Shown here: positions 24,083 through 33,026 of the stretch, piece by piece
Layout: each line of letters begins with the position of its first letter
Numbering within the stretch: position 1 is the first letter of the stretch
From: Pseudomonadales bacterium
Lineage (GTDB): Bacteria > Pseudomonadota > Gammaproteobacteria > Pseudomonadales > IMCC2047
Assembly: GCA_024234615.1 (NCBI GenBank)
Contig: JACKNY010000001.1
Location: forward strand, 586,501 to 650,500
Direction of reading: 5' to 3'
Length of the DNA stretch: 64,000 nucleotides
Position numbers and translations under genes: made by a program
The notes under the pieces: generated by a model
Databases searched by the model: none
What the model saw: the letters and a program-made list of their open reading frames with translations, nothing else
Told to the model about the DNA's origin: nothing

Positions 24083-26068
24083 ATGCTTCCTGAATTAGGA
24101 CAATTTTCGCTTATTTTGGCACTCTGTATGGCTGTTTTGTTAGCCGTTATCCCGCTGCTAGGAGCAACCAGGCATAATCAGCTCTGGATGTCCTATGCGC
24201 GACCATTAGTAACCGGCCAGTTTGTGTTTTTGATAATGAGTTTTACCTGCCTTTCGGTGGCATTTTTCATGGATGATTTCTCCGTTGCCTATGTCGCGCA
24301 AAACTCCAATAGTGCGATGCCGGTGCAGTACAAATTAAGTGCGGTCTGGGGCGCACATGAAGGGTCGTTACTGTTATGGGCGCTGATTCTAAGCGGTTGG
24401 ACCTTTGCTGTAGCAGCGTTCAGTCGCAATCTACCGGATGAACTGATCGCGCGGGTGCTCTCCGTGATGGGCATGATCAGTATTGGATTCTTGTTGTTTT
24501 TGCTACTGACCTCCAACCCCTTTACCCGACTCTTACCTGATTCACCCTTGGAAGGTGGTGATCTCAATCCGCTGCTGCAAGACGTCGGTCTGATCTTTCA
24601 TCCGCCATTACTGTACATGGGTTATGTTGGTTTCTCGGTGGCTTTTGCATTCGCGATTGCCGCGCTGCTGGGTGGCCAACTTGATGCCGCCTGGGCGCGC
24701 TGGTCACGGCCCTGGACCAATATTGCCTGGGCGTTTTTGACTGCCGGTATTGTCCTCGGCAGTTACTGGGCCTATTACGAACTAGGCTGGGGCGGTTGGT
24801 GGTTTTGGGATCCGGTGGAAAATGCGTCTTTTATGCCCTGGTTAGTAGGTTGCGGGTTGATTCATTCATTGGCGGTTACGGACAAGCGCGGTGTTTTTAA
24901 AAGCTGGACGGTATTACTGGCGATATTTGCGTTTTCGTTAAGTCTGTTGGGCACCTTTTTGGTTCGATCTGGCGTATTAACTTCAGTGCACGCCTTTGCC
25001 AGTGATCCGGCAAGAGGTTTGTTTATTCTAATATTCTTGTTTTTAGTCATCGGTGGCTCGCTAACACTCTACGCCATACGTGCGCCAGCAGTGGTGAGTA
25101 AACCGGTATTTGGGCTTTGGTCGCGTGAAATTCTCCTCCTGCTAAACAATGTGATTTTGGTAGTAGCGGCAGTGACCGTTCTATTGGGGACACTTTACCC
25201 ATTAATTATCGATGCGTTGGGTGGTGGCAGAATCTCAGTGGGCCCGCCCTATTTTAACCTGGTGTTTGTGCCGCTCATGTGTGTTTTGTTTGCATTGCTC
25301 GGCTTTGCTCCTCGGTCGCAATGGAAACGCTCCTCGACGTTAAATCTCAAACGCGAATTGTTGGTGGCCGCGCTAGCGAGCATAGGCGTCGGTCTGCTGG
25401 TGCCGGTGATCTATGGCGGTGAGATGCATTTGGGCGCGGTGTTAGCAGCAACCCTGAGTCTGTGGATTGTGATAACTGGTGGCCGGGACTTGTTGACGAA
25501 AGGAAGAAAGCTTGGTTTTGGCCGGTTATCGCGTAGTTATATGGGGATGCAGTTGGCGCACTTTGGTTTGGCTGTTTGCATCATCGGGGTTGCGTTTACC
25601 TCAATCTACAGTGAACAGCGCGATGTGCGAATGGCTCCTGGCGATAGTGTTGAGCTAGGTGGTTACCGTTTCCAGTTTGATGGTATTCAGGAAGTGATGG
25701 GTCCCAACTTCAAAGCTGAGGAAGGACAGATAACCGTTTATAAAGCTGATAAGCAAGTTTATCTGCTACAGCCACAAAAACGTGTTTATTTAGCCCGGCG
25801 TCAATCAATGACGGAAGCGGCGATCCAAACAGGTTTTACCCGTGACCTTTACGTCGCTCTGGGCGAACCGCTGGGCGATGGTGCCTGGGCGGTGAGGGTG
25901 CATTATAAAGCGTTTGTGATTTGGATTTGGATGGGAGGTCTATTGATGGCTTTGGGCGGCTTCCTGGCTGTTACAGATAGGCGTTATCGTATTAAGATGA
26001 CGCAGCCGGAAAAGTCCACAAATAAAGGCAGTCTGGACGCTTCCGCTGGCTTGGAGGCAAAAGCGTGA
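24083..26068 (+). CDS. ccmF: Heme lyase CcmF
   Basis: Large membrane protein (661 aa, about 14-15 helices) that, with CcmH, ligates heme to apocytochromes c. It shows SAVWGAHEGSLLLWALIL, the WWD heme domain WGGWWFWDPVENASFMPWL, LLQDVGLIFHPPLLYMGYVG with a heme-ligand His, and a periplasmic loop near the end (GPNFKAEEGQITVYKADK). A 178-bp gap separates it from the peroxidase gene. Its stop overlaps the GTG start of ccmG. Confidence 0.97.
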   Translation: MLPELGQFSLILALCMAVLLAVIPLLGATRHNQLWMSYARPLVTGQFVFLIMSFTCLSVAFFMDDFSVAYVAQNSNSAMPVQYKLSAVWGAHEGSLLLWALILSGWTFAVAAFSRNLPDELIARVLSVMGMISIGFLLFLLLTSNPFTRLLPDSPLEGGDLNPLLQDVGLIFHPPLLYMGYVGFSVAFAFAIAALLGGQLDAAWARWSRPWTNIAWAFLTAGIVLGSYWAYYELGWGGWWFWDPVENASFMPWLVGCGLIHSLAVTDKRGVFKSWTVLLAIFAFSLSLLGTFLVRSGVLTSVHAFASDPARGLFILIFLFLVIGGSLTLYAIRAPAVVSKPVFGLWSREILLLLNNVILVVAAVTVLLGTLYPLIIDALGGGRISVGPPYFNLVFVPLMCVLFALLGFAPRSQWKRSSTLNLKRELLVAALASIGVGLLVPVIYGGEMHLGAVLAATLSLWIVITGGRDLLTKGRKLGFGRLSRSYMGMQLAHFGLAVCIIGVAFTSIYSEQRDVRMAPGDSVELGGYRFQFDGIQEVMGPNFKAEEGQITVYKADKQVYLLQPQKRVYLARRQSMTEAAIQTGFTRDLYVALGEPLGDGAWAVRVHYKAFVIWIWMGGLLMALGGFLAVTDRRYRIKMTQPEKSTNKGSLDASAGLEAKA

Positions 26069-26610
26069 AGCGTTTAAAGCTATTTCTGCCGCTAATTATT
26101 TTTGTTGCGTTAGGTGGTTTGTTATTGAAAGGCTTAGAACTGGATCCGAATGAGATGCCCTCGGCGCTGATTGATAAAGAACTGCCTAAGTTTAGCCTGC
26201 CTTCGCTTGAAAACCCTGAAATAATGTTGGAGCGCAATCACTTGCTGGGCCAGGTGGCGTTGGTGAATGTTTGGGCGACTTGGTGTCCGTCGTGCCGAGC
26301 GGAACACCCTTATCTGATGCAAATTTCCGAGCAGGAAAAGATTCCTATTTACGGAGTCGACTATAAAGATGTGAGAAAGGATGCGCAGCAATGGTTGCGT
26401 AAGCTAGGTGATCCCTATGCCGTCAATGTGTTTGATGAACAGGGTAAGCTTGGAATTGATCTCGGTGTATTTGGAGCGCCTGAAACTTATCTGATTGATC
26501 ATAAAGGTGTGATTCGTTATAAGCACATTGGCGTGGTCGATGATCAAGTGTGGTTAAATCTTTTGAAGCCTTTAGTTGAGCAGTTACGGGCGGAGGCTTC
26601 TCAGGGTTGA
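26065..26610 (+). CDS. ccmG: Thiol:disulfide interchange protein CcmG/DsbE
   Basis: Membrane-anchored periplasmic thioredoxin that reduces apocytochrome c or CcmH disulfides. The 181-aa protein has one amino-terminal helix (about residues 5-22) and the active site WATWCPSC with Cys74 and Cys77, followed by the specificity region YGVDYKD and GAPETYLID with the cis-Pro. It starts at GTG 26065 overlapping the ccmF stop (GTGA). Confidence 0.95.
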   Translation: MKRLKLFLPLIIFVALGGLLLKGLELDPNEMPSALIDKELPKFSLPSLENPEIMLERNHLLGQVALVNVWATWCPSCRAEHPYLMQISEQEKIPIYGVDYKDVRKDAQQWLRKLGDPYAVNVFDEQGKLGIDLGVFGAPETYLIDHKGVIRYKHIGVVDDQVWLNLLKPLVEQLRAEASQG

Positions 26611-27173
26611 AAATAAATCTAAATAGAAGCAGTCAATTGCGCTTGAGGAAATTATTGCCAGTCATCTTTGGCCTGTGCTTAGTGCTGATGAATCCCTTTG
26701 TACGGGCTGCCATCGATACCTTTGATTTTGCTGATGACAAGACGCGTGAACGCTTTCAAATACTGACTACAGAGTTGCGTTGTCCCAAATGTCAAAATCA
26801 AAATTTGGCGGATTCAAATGCGCCGATTGCGATGGATTTACGTAAGGAAGTTTATCGGTTGCTAACCGAAGGGCAATCGGATAGTGAAATCAAAAGTTAT
26901 CTGGTGGATCGCTATGGGGAGTATGTGCTGTATAAACCAGAGTGGTCGCCGCAAACTTGGCTGCTCTGGGTGGCGCCAGCCGTACTATTAATCTGTGCTC
27001 TCGTGGTGGTTATCCTTATCGCCCGGCGTCGTTCGCGGACGGTGCGGGAGGCTGTGGGCGGAACGCCACTGAGCGCCCAGGAACAACAGAGAATAAACCA
27101 ACTACTGTACACTCAATCACAAGCGTCTGGATCACAAGAGATCAAATCGCAAGAGAAGGATAAGGAAAGCTAA
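26607..27173 (+). CDS. ccmH: Cytochrome c-type biogenesis protein CcmH
   Basis: Membrane-bound thiol oxidoreductase subunit of the heme lyase. The 188-aa protein has a signal-anchor, then ELRCPKCQNQNLADSNAPIA with Cys59 and Cys62 (the LRCxxCQ site), DRYGEYVLYKP, and a carboxyl transmembrane helix (WLLWVAPAVLLICALVVVI). A TTG start at 26607 overlaps the ccmG stop, matching the tight spacing of the operon. Confidence 0.95.
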   Translation: MKINLNRSSQLRLRKLLPVIFGLCLVLMNPFVRAAIDTFDFADDKTRERFQILTTELRCPKCQNQNLADSNAPIAMDLRKEVYRLLTEGQSDSEIKSYLVDRYGEYVLYKPEWSPQTWLLWVAPAVLLICALVVVILIARRRSRTVREAVGGTPLSAQEQQRINQLLYTQSQASGSQEIKSQEKDKES

Positions 27174-27174
27174 T

Positions 27175-28452
27175 ATGACCCTGTTTTGGTGGCTTGCTGC
27201 GATGCTGACAATCGTAGCTTTGGGTTTTATTTGGTTTCCAATTTTGCGGAACCAACAATTGCGCAAACGTGCAGCGTTGAGTCCGCAGGCCATCAATATA
27301 CAAGCCTATCATTCGCGTATTGCTGAGCTAGACTCAGATCGCCAGGAAGAGCGTATTGATGAAGCTGAATATCAATCTTTGAAAGCGGAGCTTGAACGCA
27401 ATTTATTAGCAGATACCCAGGGTGATCAGCAAAGTTTCACCAAATCAGTGGGCGGCATCAGCGCCTCTGTCAAAGTATTGGTGGCTGTGCTCAGTTTAAC
27501 CTTGGTACTGGTATCCATTAGCCTGTATTGGTCGTTGGGTAGTAGCCAGGTGTTAGTTGAAATGGAGGCGCATCAGGCGGCTTCCGATAGGTTGGCGCGA
27601 TTACCCGCTACAGAGCGATTACAAGCATTAAAAGAGATGGCGGAAAAATCACCGGAACGCGCGGAAATTTGGTATGCATTGGCACAGGGTTACATACAAA
27701 CACAACGGTACTCAGAAGCGGAAGACGCCTATAATCGGGTTTTAATGCTAGTGGGCGAAGATCCACAGGTGCTGGCGGAGTATGCACAGTCATTATTTTT
27801 TGTAGAAAATAACCATCTTGGTGCACGTGGCAAGGAATTAGCCGAGCGCGCGCTGGCGGTAGACCCTGGCAACGACACGGCCTTGGGATTACTGGGTATT
27901 GATGCTTTTGATCGAGAACAGTATGCAGACGCAATTCGCTACTGGCGCCAGATTTTGGCTGGGTCCCCGCATGAACGTGACGCAAAGGCGTTACAGGCGG
28001 GTATCGCCAGAGCGGAACAGCTGCTGGCGCTGCAAACAGGTAGCAAAGTGGGTCTAGAGAGTGCCGAGGTTGTAGAACGTTCGCCGAGTGATATCAAAAC
28101 GGTTGCCGAGTTAGAAGTTGAAGTGGTTCTGAGCGAGGATTTGCAATCGAAAACGTCACCGCAACAGACTGTGTTTATATTTGCGCGCGCGCTGAATGGA
28201 CCGCCGATGCCGCTCGCCGCTGTCCGCTTACAAGTGCAGGATTTACCGGCCAAAGTGGTACTTAATGACAGTATGGCGATGACTCCGCAGGCCAAACTGT
28301 CGGGTTTCGACCAGGTGGAAGTTATCGCACGAGTTGCATTTTCCCAGACTGCCACCGCCAGTGCTGGTGATTTGCAGGGGAAAGTCAGCCCAATAAATCT
28401 CAGTGAGTCGCCAACAAACATTAAACTCGTCATCGATAACGTAGTAGAATAG
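27175..28452 (+). CDS. ccmI: Cytochrome c-type biogenesis protein CcmI (TPR protein)
   Basis: Apocytochrome chaperone of the heme lyase complex. The 425-aa protein has two transmembrane helices (residues about 5-23 and 95-117), the cytoplasmic loop between them, and a periplasmic tetratricopeptide region (AEIWYALAQGYIQTQRYSEAEDAYNRVL, then two further repeats to about residue 270). A beta-rich carboxyl domain (VVLSEDLQSKTSPQQTVFIFARA) completes it. It begins 1 nt after ccmH and is the last gene of the operon. Confidence 0.92.
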   Translation: MTLFWWLAAMLTIVALGFIWFPILRNQQLRKRAALSPQAINIQAYHSRIAELDSDRQEERIDEAEYQSLKAELERNLLADTQGDQQSFTKSVGGISASVKVLVAVLSLTLVLVSISLYWSLGSSQVLVEMEAHQAASDRLARLPATERLQALKEMAEKSPERAEIWYALAQGYIQTQRYSEAEDAYNRVLMLVGEDPQVLAEYAQSLFFVENNHLGARGKELAERALAVDPGNDTALGLLGIDAFDREQYADAIRYWRQILAGSPHERDAKALQAGIARAEQLLALQTGSKVGLESAEVVERSPSDIKTVAELEVEVVLSEDLQSKTSPQQTVFIFARALNGPPMPLAAVRLQVQDLPAKVVLNDSMAMTPQAKLSGFDQVEVIARVAFSQTATASAGDLQGKVSPINLSESPTNIKLVIDNVVE

Positions 28453-28487
28453 CGCGTTTTAGAACGCACCTGGAGCCAAAACAATAA

Positions 28488-31400
28488 ATGCGTTTGAAAA
28501 GCATTAAACTTGCCGGGTTCAAATCCTTTGTTGATCCCACCACCGTGCGATTTCCAAGTAATTTGACCGCTGTGGTTGGGCCTAACGGCTGTGGCAAATC
28601 CAATATTATTGATGCCGTGCGTTGGGTCATGGGCGAAAGCTCGGCGAAAACCTTGCGCGGCGAATCCATGACCGATGTTATTTTTAGTGGCTCCAATGCG
28701 CGCATGCCAGTCGGCCAAGCGTCTATTGAATTATTATTCGATAATAGTGATCACAGTGTGACTGGTGAATACGCCGGCTACAACGAAATTTCCGTGCGCC
28801 GCAATGTCACCCGCGAACTGCAATCTACCTATTATCTGAATGGTAGCCGCTGCCGACGCCGCGATATCCAGGATATTTTTCTAGGCACGGGGCTTGGTCC
28901 ACGCAGTTATTCCATCATCGAGCAGGGCATGATTTCGCGTTTTGTTGAAGCGAAGCCGGATGAATTGCGTATCTTTATTGAAGAGGCAGCGGGAATCTCC
29001 AAATATAAAGAGCGGCGTCGCGAAACTGAGAACCGCATGCGTCATACCCGTGAAAATCTGGCTCGACTCTCGGATATTCGGGAAGAACTAGACCGGCAGT
29101 TACATCATCTGCAACGTCAGGCCAAAGCTGCTGAGCAGTATAGCGAACTAAAGCAGCAAGAACGTAGCCACAAGGCTGAATTGCAGGCCATTAAGTGGAC
29201 AGCGCTGAAACAACAAAGTGCCACACAAGAGCAGCAAATTGCCGAGCTGGAAATACAGCTGGAGGCAGTTCATGCTGAACATAGCTCGATAGAAAAAGAC
29301 GTCGAAAAGCAGCGCGAAAATGCGGTGGCCTTGAATGATACTTTCCAGCAAGTGCAAGCTGCTTTTTATCAGGTTGGAACTGAAATTGCTCGACATGAAC
29401 AGAGCATACAGCATCAGCAGGAACGCAAATTACAGCTACAAGCTGAACTGCAGAGAACCGAGCAAAGCGCCCAGGAAGCAAATCAAAACCTGCAGGTGGA
29501 CTTGCAGCGCAAAACAGAATTATCTGAGGAGTTGGCGCAAATTGCTCCAGAGCTAGAACGGCTACAGCAATTGGAAACGGTCAGCACTGGTGAGTTGGAA
29601 CTGGCGGAAGCTGCCATGCAGGAGTGGCAGCACCGCTGGGATGAGTTTAATCAGAAGGCCTCTGAATCAAGGCAGCGTGCGGAAGTAGAGCAATCTCGAA
29701 TTCAACACCTGGAGCAGAATATTGCACGCCTGCAGCAGCGGAATCAAAAACTGGAGCAGGAAAAGAAGGGCTTTGCGGAAAGCCCTGAAGATAAGCAGCT
29801 TGATGAAATGGAGCACAAATTAGCGCAACTGGATGAGGCGGCGGAACAGCATAAAGCGCGAGTGACCGAGTTGGTTACAGCCATCGAAAATCAGCGAGAA
29901 CGTAATAATCAGCTCAGCAACGAGCTTAGCCAGGCGCGCCGTACCATGCAAAGTGTGCAAGGGCGGCATTCTTCATTGCAAACCTTACAACAAGCTGCAT
30001 TAGGGCAAAAGGATGCGCCAGTGGTACAGTGGTTGGAGCAACAGCAATGGCATAAACAACCTCGCCTGGCGCAGAAAATTAAAGTCGATAAGGGTTGGGA
30101 AAAGGCTTTAGAAGTAGTCTTAGGACACCATCTTCAGGCAGTCTGTATTGATAGCCTGGATAATCTGGGTGAGCGTTTGGAGAAGCTCAAGCAGGGTGGC
30201 ATTACTTTGGTCGATCAGAGCGTCGGTGCAGCGTATGAGGGCATACCGGGTGAAACTAGTTTACTGAGTAAAATTAAAAGCGACTGGAATCTGAATGCTT
30301 TGCTGGCAGGTATTTATGTGACAGATTCCTTGGCAAATGCGCTATCGATGCGCTCACGTTTAGCTGTGCATGAGTCGGTGGTGTGCCAGGAAGGTGTTTG
30401 GCTAGGCCCAGGTTGGATTCGGGTTACACGCGACAGCGATGAAAAATCCAGTTTGCTGGAACGCCAGCAAGAACTGAAACAACTTGCTGAGGAAATGGCC
30501 GAACTGGAAGAACGGATAGAGAATTTCGAGGTAGATCTGAACTCCGGTCTACTAGCCTTGAAAAATTCCGAACAAGCACGTGAAGCTGCGCAACAAGAAC
30601 TGAGTGGATTGTTAAGACAGCATGCGGAAGTTGCTTCGCAATTGGGTGCGCGCAAGGCACGGATTGAGCAACTCAATATGCGTAAGCAGAGATTACTGTA
30701 TGAATTGGAAGAAAGTCAGGATCAGCTAAAAAGAGAGCAGGAAACGCTGCTGGAAACCAAGGAAAGATGGCAGGAAGGTTTACAGCACATGGAGCAGGAC
30801 GCCCTCAAACGGGAAAAGCTATTGAGTGAGCGAGATGCCAATCGTGGTAATTTAGATCAAGTGCGGCAAAATGCGCGACATAATAAAGATCAAGTGCATC
30901 ATTTGGCCTTACGCCATCAGTCGGTGACGACACAGCTGGAGGCGCTTGAGCATGGCATGACGCGCTTGCAGGAGCAGGTTGCGGGTCTCAGCGAACGTCA
31001 AATGAGTTTAAAGGAAAGTATCGAATCAGCAGCTGCTCCAGTGGAAGAGCTAAAACACAGGCTGGAGGTTGAACTAGAAAAACGTGTTGCCTTAGAAAAT
31101 AAATTAACACAAGCGAGACAAAAGGTAGAAGCGGTTGAATACAGCCTCTCCCAGCTGGAGCAGAATCGTTTAAAAATTGACCGTAAAACAGAAGGTGTCA
31201 GGGGTCAATTAGAACAGTGCAAACTACAATGGCAGTCGGTAAAAGTGCAGTGCGAAACGCTGGAGCAACAATTGAAGGAAGCGAAGCAGGATCTACAGCA
31301 GATTTTAGAGCAATTGCCTGATGACGCGCTCGAAACTGATTGGCATACTAAGCTTGAGCAAATTCAAAATCGTATTCAACGTCTGGGTGCAATCAATCTG

Positions 31401-31997
31401 GCGGCAATTGATGAATATAAAACCCAGTCGGAACGCAAGCTACATTTGGATGCCCAAAATGAGGATCTTACGGACGCATTAACTACATTGGAAAATGCCA
31501 TTCGTAAAATTGATCGTGAAACGCGAACCAAATTTAAAGAGACCTTTGATTTGGTCAATAAAGGTTTGCAGGAAATTTTCCCTAAGGTCTTTGGTGGTGG
31601 TCATGCCTCGCTGGAAATGACGGGTGAAGACCTGCTGGATACGGGGGTTACCATTATGGCGCGGCCACCTGGTAAGCGTAACAGCACTATTCATTTGCTC
31701 TCCGGTGGAGAAAAGGCATTGGTGGCTATCTCCATGGTGTTCGCGATCTTTAAGCTGAATCCGGCACCCTTTTGTATGCTTGATGAGGTGGATGCGCCTT
31801 TGGATGACGCCAATGTTGGGCGCTTCTGTAGCATCGTCAGTGAGATGTCGAAAACGGTACAGTTTATCTTTATTACCCACAATAAAGTGACGATGGAAAT
31901 GGCCAGCCACATGATGGGGGTGACGATGCATGAGCCCGGTGTTTCACGTCTGGTGACGGTAGATATTGAAGAAGCGGTAGCGATGGCGGCGGTTTAA
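28488..31997 (+). CDS. smc: Chromosome segregation protein SMC
   Basis: Chromosome-condensing ATPase. The 1169-aa protein has an amino-terminal Walker A (GPNGCGKSNIIDAVRWVMGE, residues 31-50), long coiled-coil arms (about 170-500 and 650-1000), and a hinge domain near residues 510-620 (QKIKVDKGWEKALEVVLGHH). The carboxyl signature HLLSGGEKALVAISMVFAIF and Walker B CMLDEVDAPLDDANV form the second half of the ATPase. Length is typical. It starts 35 nt after ccmI and precedes zipA. Confidence 0.97.
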   Translation: MRLKSIKLAGFKSFVDPTTVRFPSNLTAVVGPNGCGKSNIIDAVRWVMGESSAKTLRGESMTDVIFSGSNARMPVGQASIELLFDNSDHSVTGEYAGYNEISVRRNVTRELQSTYYLNGSRCRRRDIQDIFLGTGLGPRSYSIIEQGMISRFVEAKPDELRIFIEEAAGISKYKERRRETENRMRHTRENLARLSDIREELDRQLHHLQRQAKAAEQYSELKQQERSHKAELQAIKWTALKQQSATQEQQIAELEIQLEAVHAEHSSIEKDVEKQRENAVALNDTFQQVQAAFYQVGTEIARHEQSIQHQQERKLQLQAELQRTEQSAQEANQNLQVDLQRKTELSEELAQIAPELERLQQLETVSTGELELAEAAMQEWQHRWDEFNQKASESRQRAEVEQSRIQHLEQNIARLQQRNQKLEQEKKGFAESPEDKQLDEMEHKLAQLDEAAEQHKARVTELVTAIENQRERNNQLSNELSQARRTMQSVQGRHSSLQTLQQAALGQKDAPVVQWLEQQQWHKQPRLAQKIKVDKGWEKALEVVLGHHLQAVCIDSLDNLGERLEKLKQGGITLVDQSVGAAYEGIPGETSLLSKIKSDWNLNALLAGIYVTDSLANALSMRSRLAVHESVVCQEGVWLGPGWIRVTRDSDEKSSLLERQQELKQLAEEMAELEERIENFEVDLNSGLLALKNSEQAREAAQQELSGLLRQHAEVASQLGARKARIEQLNMRKQRLLYELEESQDQLKREQETLLETKERWQEGLQHMEQDALKREKLLSERDANRGNLDQVRQNARHNKDQVHHLALRHQSVTTQLEALEHGMTRLQEQVAGLSERQMSLKESIESAAAPVEELKHRLEVELEKRVALENKLTQARQKVEAVEYSLSQLEQNRLKIDRKTEGVRGQLEQCKLQWQSVKVQCETLEQQLKEAKQDLQQILEQLPDDALETDWHTKLEQIQNRIQRLGAINLAAIDEYKTQSERKLHLDAQNEDLTDALTTLENAIRKIDRETRTKFKETFDLVNKGLQEIFPKVFGGGHASLEMTGEDLLDTGVTIMARPPGKRNSTIHLLSGGEKALVAISMVFAIFKLNPAPFCMLDEVDAPLDDANVGRFCSIVSEMSKTVQFIFITHNKVTMEMASHMMGVTMHEPGVSRLVTVDIEEAVAMAAV

Positions 31998-32128
31998 AGC
32001 TCCCTGGCAGCAGAGACCTACGATGGTGGAGAATGGTTCTTTGGTGATAGGTAATCCGATAGAATGCCGAATCGGATAGGCGCTAGCCGGAAAGGCAGAT
32101 TTCAGATGAGTTTAAAAATAATTGGCGG

Positions 32129-33025
32129 ATGGTGATGGACTTTTCATTGCGTGAGTGGTTGATCATATTAGGGGTGGTTGTGATCGTTGGCGTACTGCTG
32201 GACGGCTATCGGCGTATGCGCAGCGGTAAACGCAATTCGATTAAACTTGCGATTGATAAGAGCTTCCGTGGTCGGCACGAGGATCGAGTAGATTATTTCA
32301 ACGGTGAACTACCAAGTGGTGGTGCGCGGGTAGTGAAGAGGAGCACGGCGGAGAATGCTGTAGAAGATAGCGTGCAGGATGATCACGAGGACCTTATGCC
32401 TGATCCGCTTTTTGCGGATGGCCGTGAAGAGATAGCTGCGGATTTTGATGAGTTTGAACAGCTCGACGACGTGATTGATGAGACGGTTGTGGAGCCTCTT
32501 GATGCGTGCGGTGAGGTAAAGCTAAAGACGTCAAGGTTTGCAAAGTCACAAGAGTTTGCAACGTCACAAGCAAAAACTAAACCGCCAGCGGTGGTGGAAG
32601 AGGTGATCGTTATTAATGTCTTTGCCAAGACGGAAGCGCAACTTAATGGTGGTGACCTTCTGCGGGTAGTACTGGCCTGCGGCATGCGTTTTGGTGATAT
32701 GGATATTTTTCACCGCCATGAAAAAAAGGCGGACGATAGCCAACTCCAATTCAGCATGGCAAATGCCGTTAAACCGGGTACTTTTGACTTGGAAAACATG
32801 GAGCAATTCCACACGCCTGGCGTATCGTTTTTCCTCAGCTTGCCGGGCCCCAGTAATAGCATGAAAGCCTTTGATTACATGTTGGAGACAGCACAGTGCC
32901 TGGCAAAAAACCTTAATGGGGATTTGCAAGATGAACAACACAGTGTAATGACCAAGCAAACGATAGAGCATACCCGCCAAAAAATACGTGATTTTGAACG
33001 CCGCCAACTATCGCTACTTCGTTAA
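32129..33025 (+). CDS. zipA: Cell division protein ZipA
   Basis: Inner-membrane anchor that tethers FtsZ at the division ring. The 298-aa protein has one amino-terminal helix (LREWLIILGVVVIVGVLLDGYRR), an acidic, variable linker (about residues 70-150), and the FtsZ-binding carboxyl domain (VVEEVIVINVFAKTEAQLNGGDLLRVVLACGMRFGDMDIFHRH ... about residues 158-298). The order smc-zipA-ligA is common in gammaproteobacteria. Starts at 32129 and 32135 are both possible; GGA spacing slightly favours the latter. Confidence 0.93.
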   Translation: MVMDFSLREWLIILGVVVIVGVLLDGYRRMRSGKRNSIKLAIDKSFRGRHEDRVDYFNGELPSGGARVVKRSTAENAVEDSVQDDHEDLMPDPLFADGREEIAADFDEFEQLDDVIDETVVEPLDACGEVKLKTSRFAKSQEFATSQAKTKPPAVVEEVIVINVFAKTEAQLNGGDLLRVVLACGMRFGDMDIFHRHEKKADDSQLQFSMANAVKPGTFDLENMEQFHTPGVSFFLSLPGPSNSMKAFDYMLETAQCLAKNLNGDLQDEQHSVMTKQTIEHTRQKIRDFERRQLSLLR

Positions 33026-33026
33026 G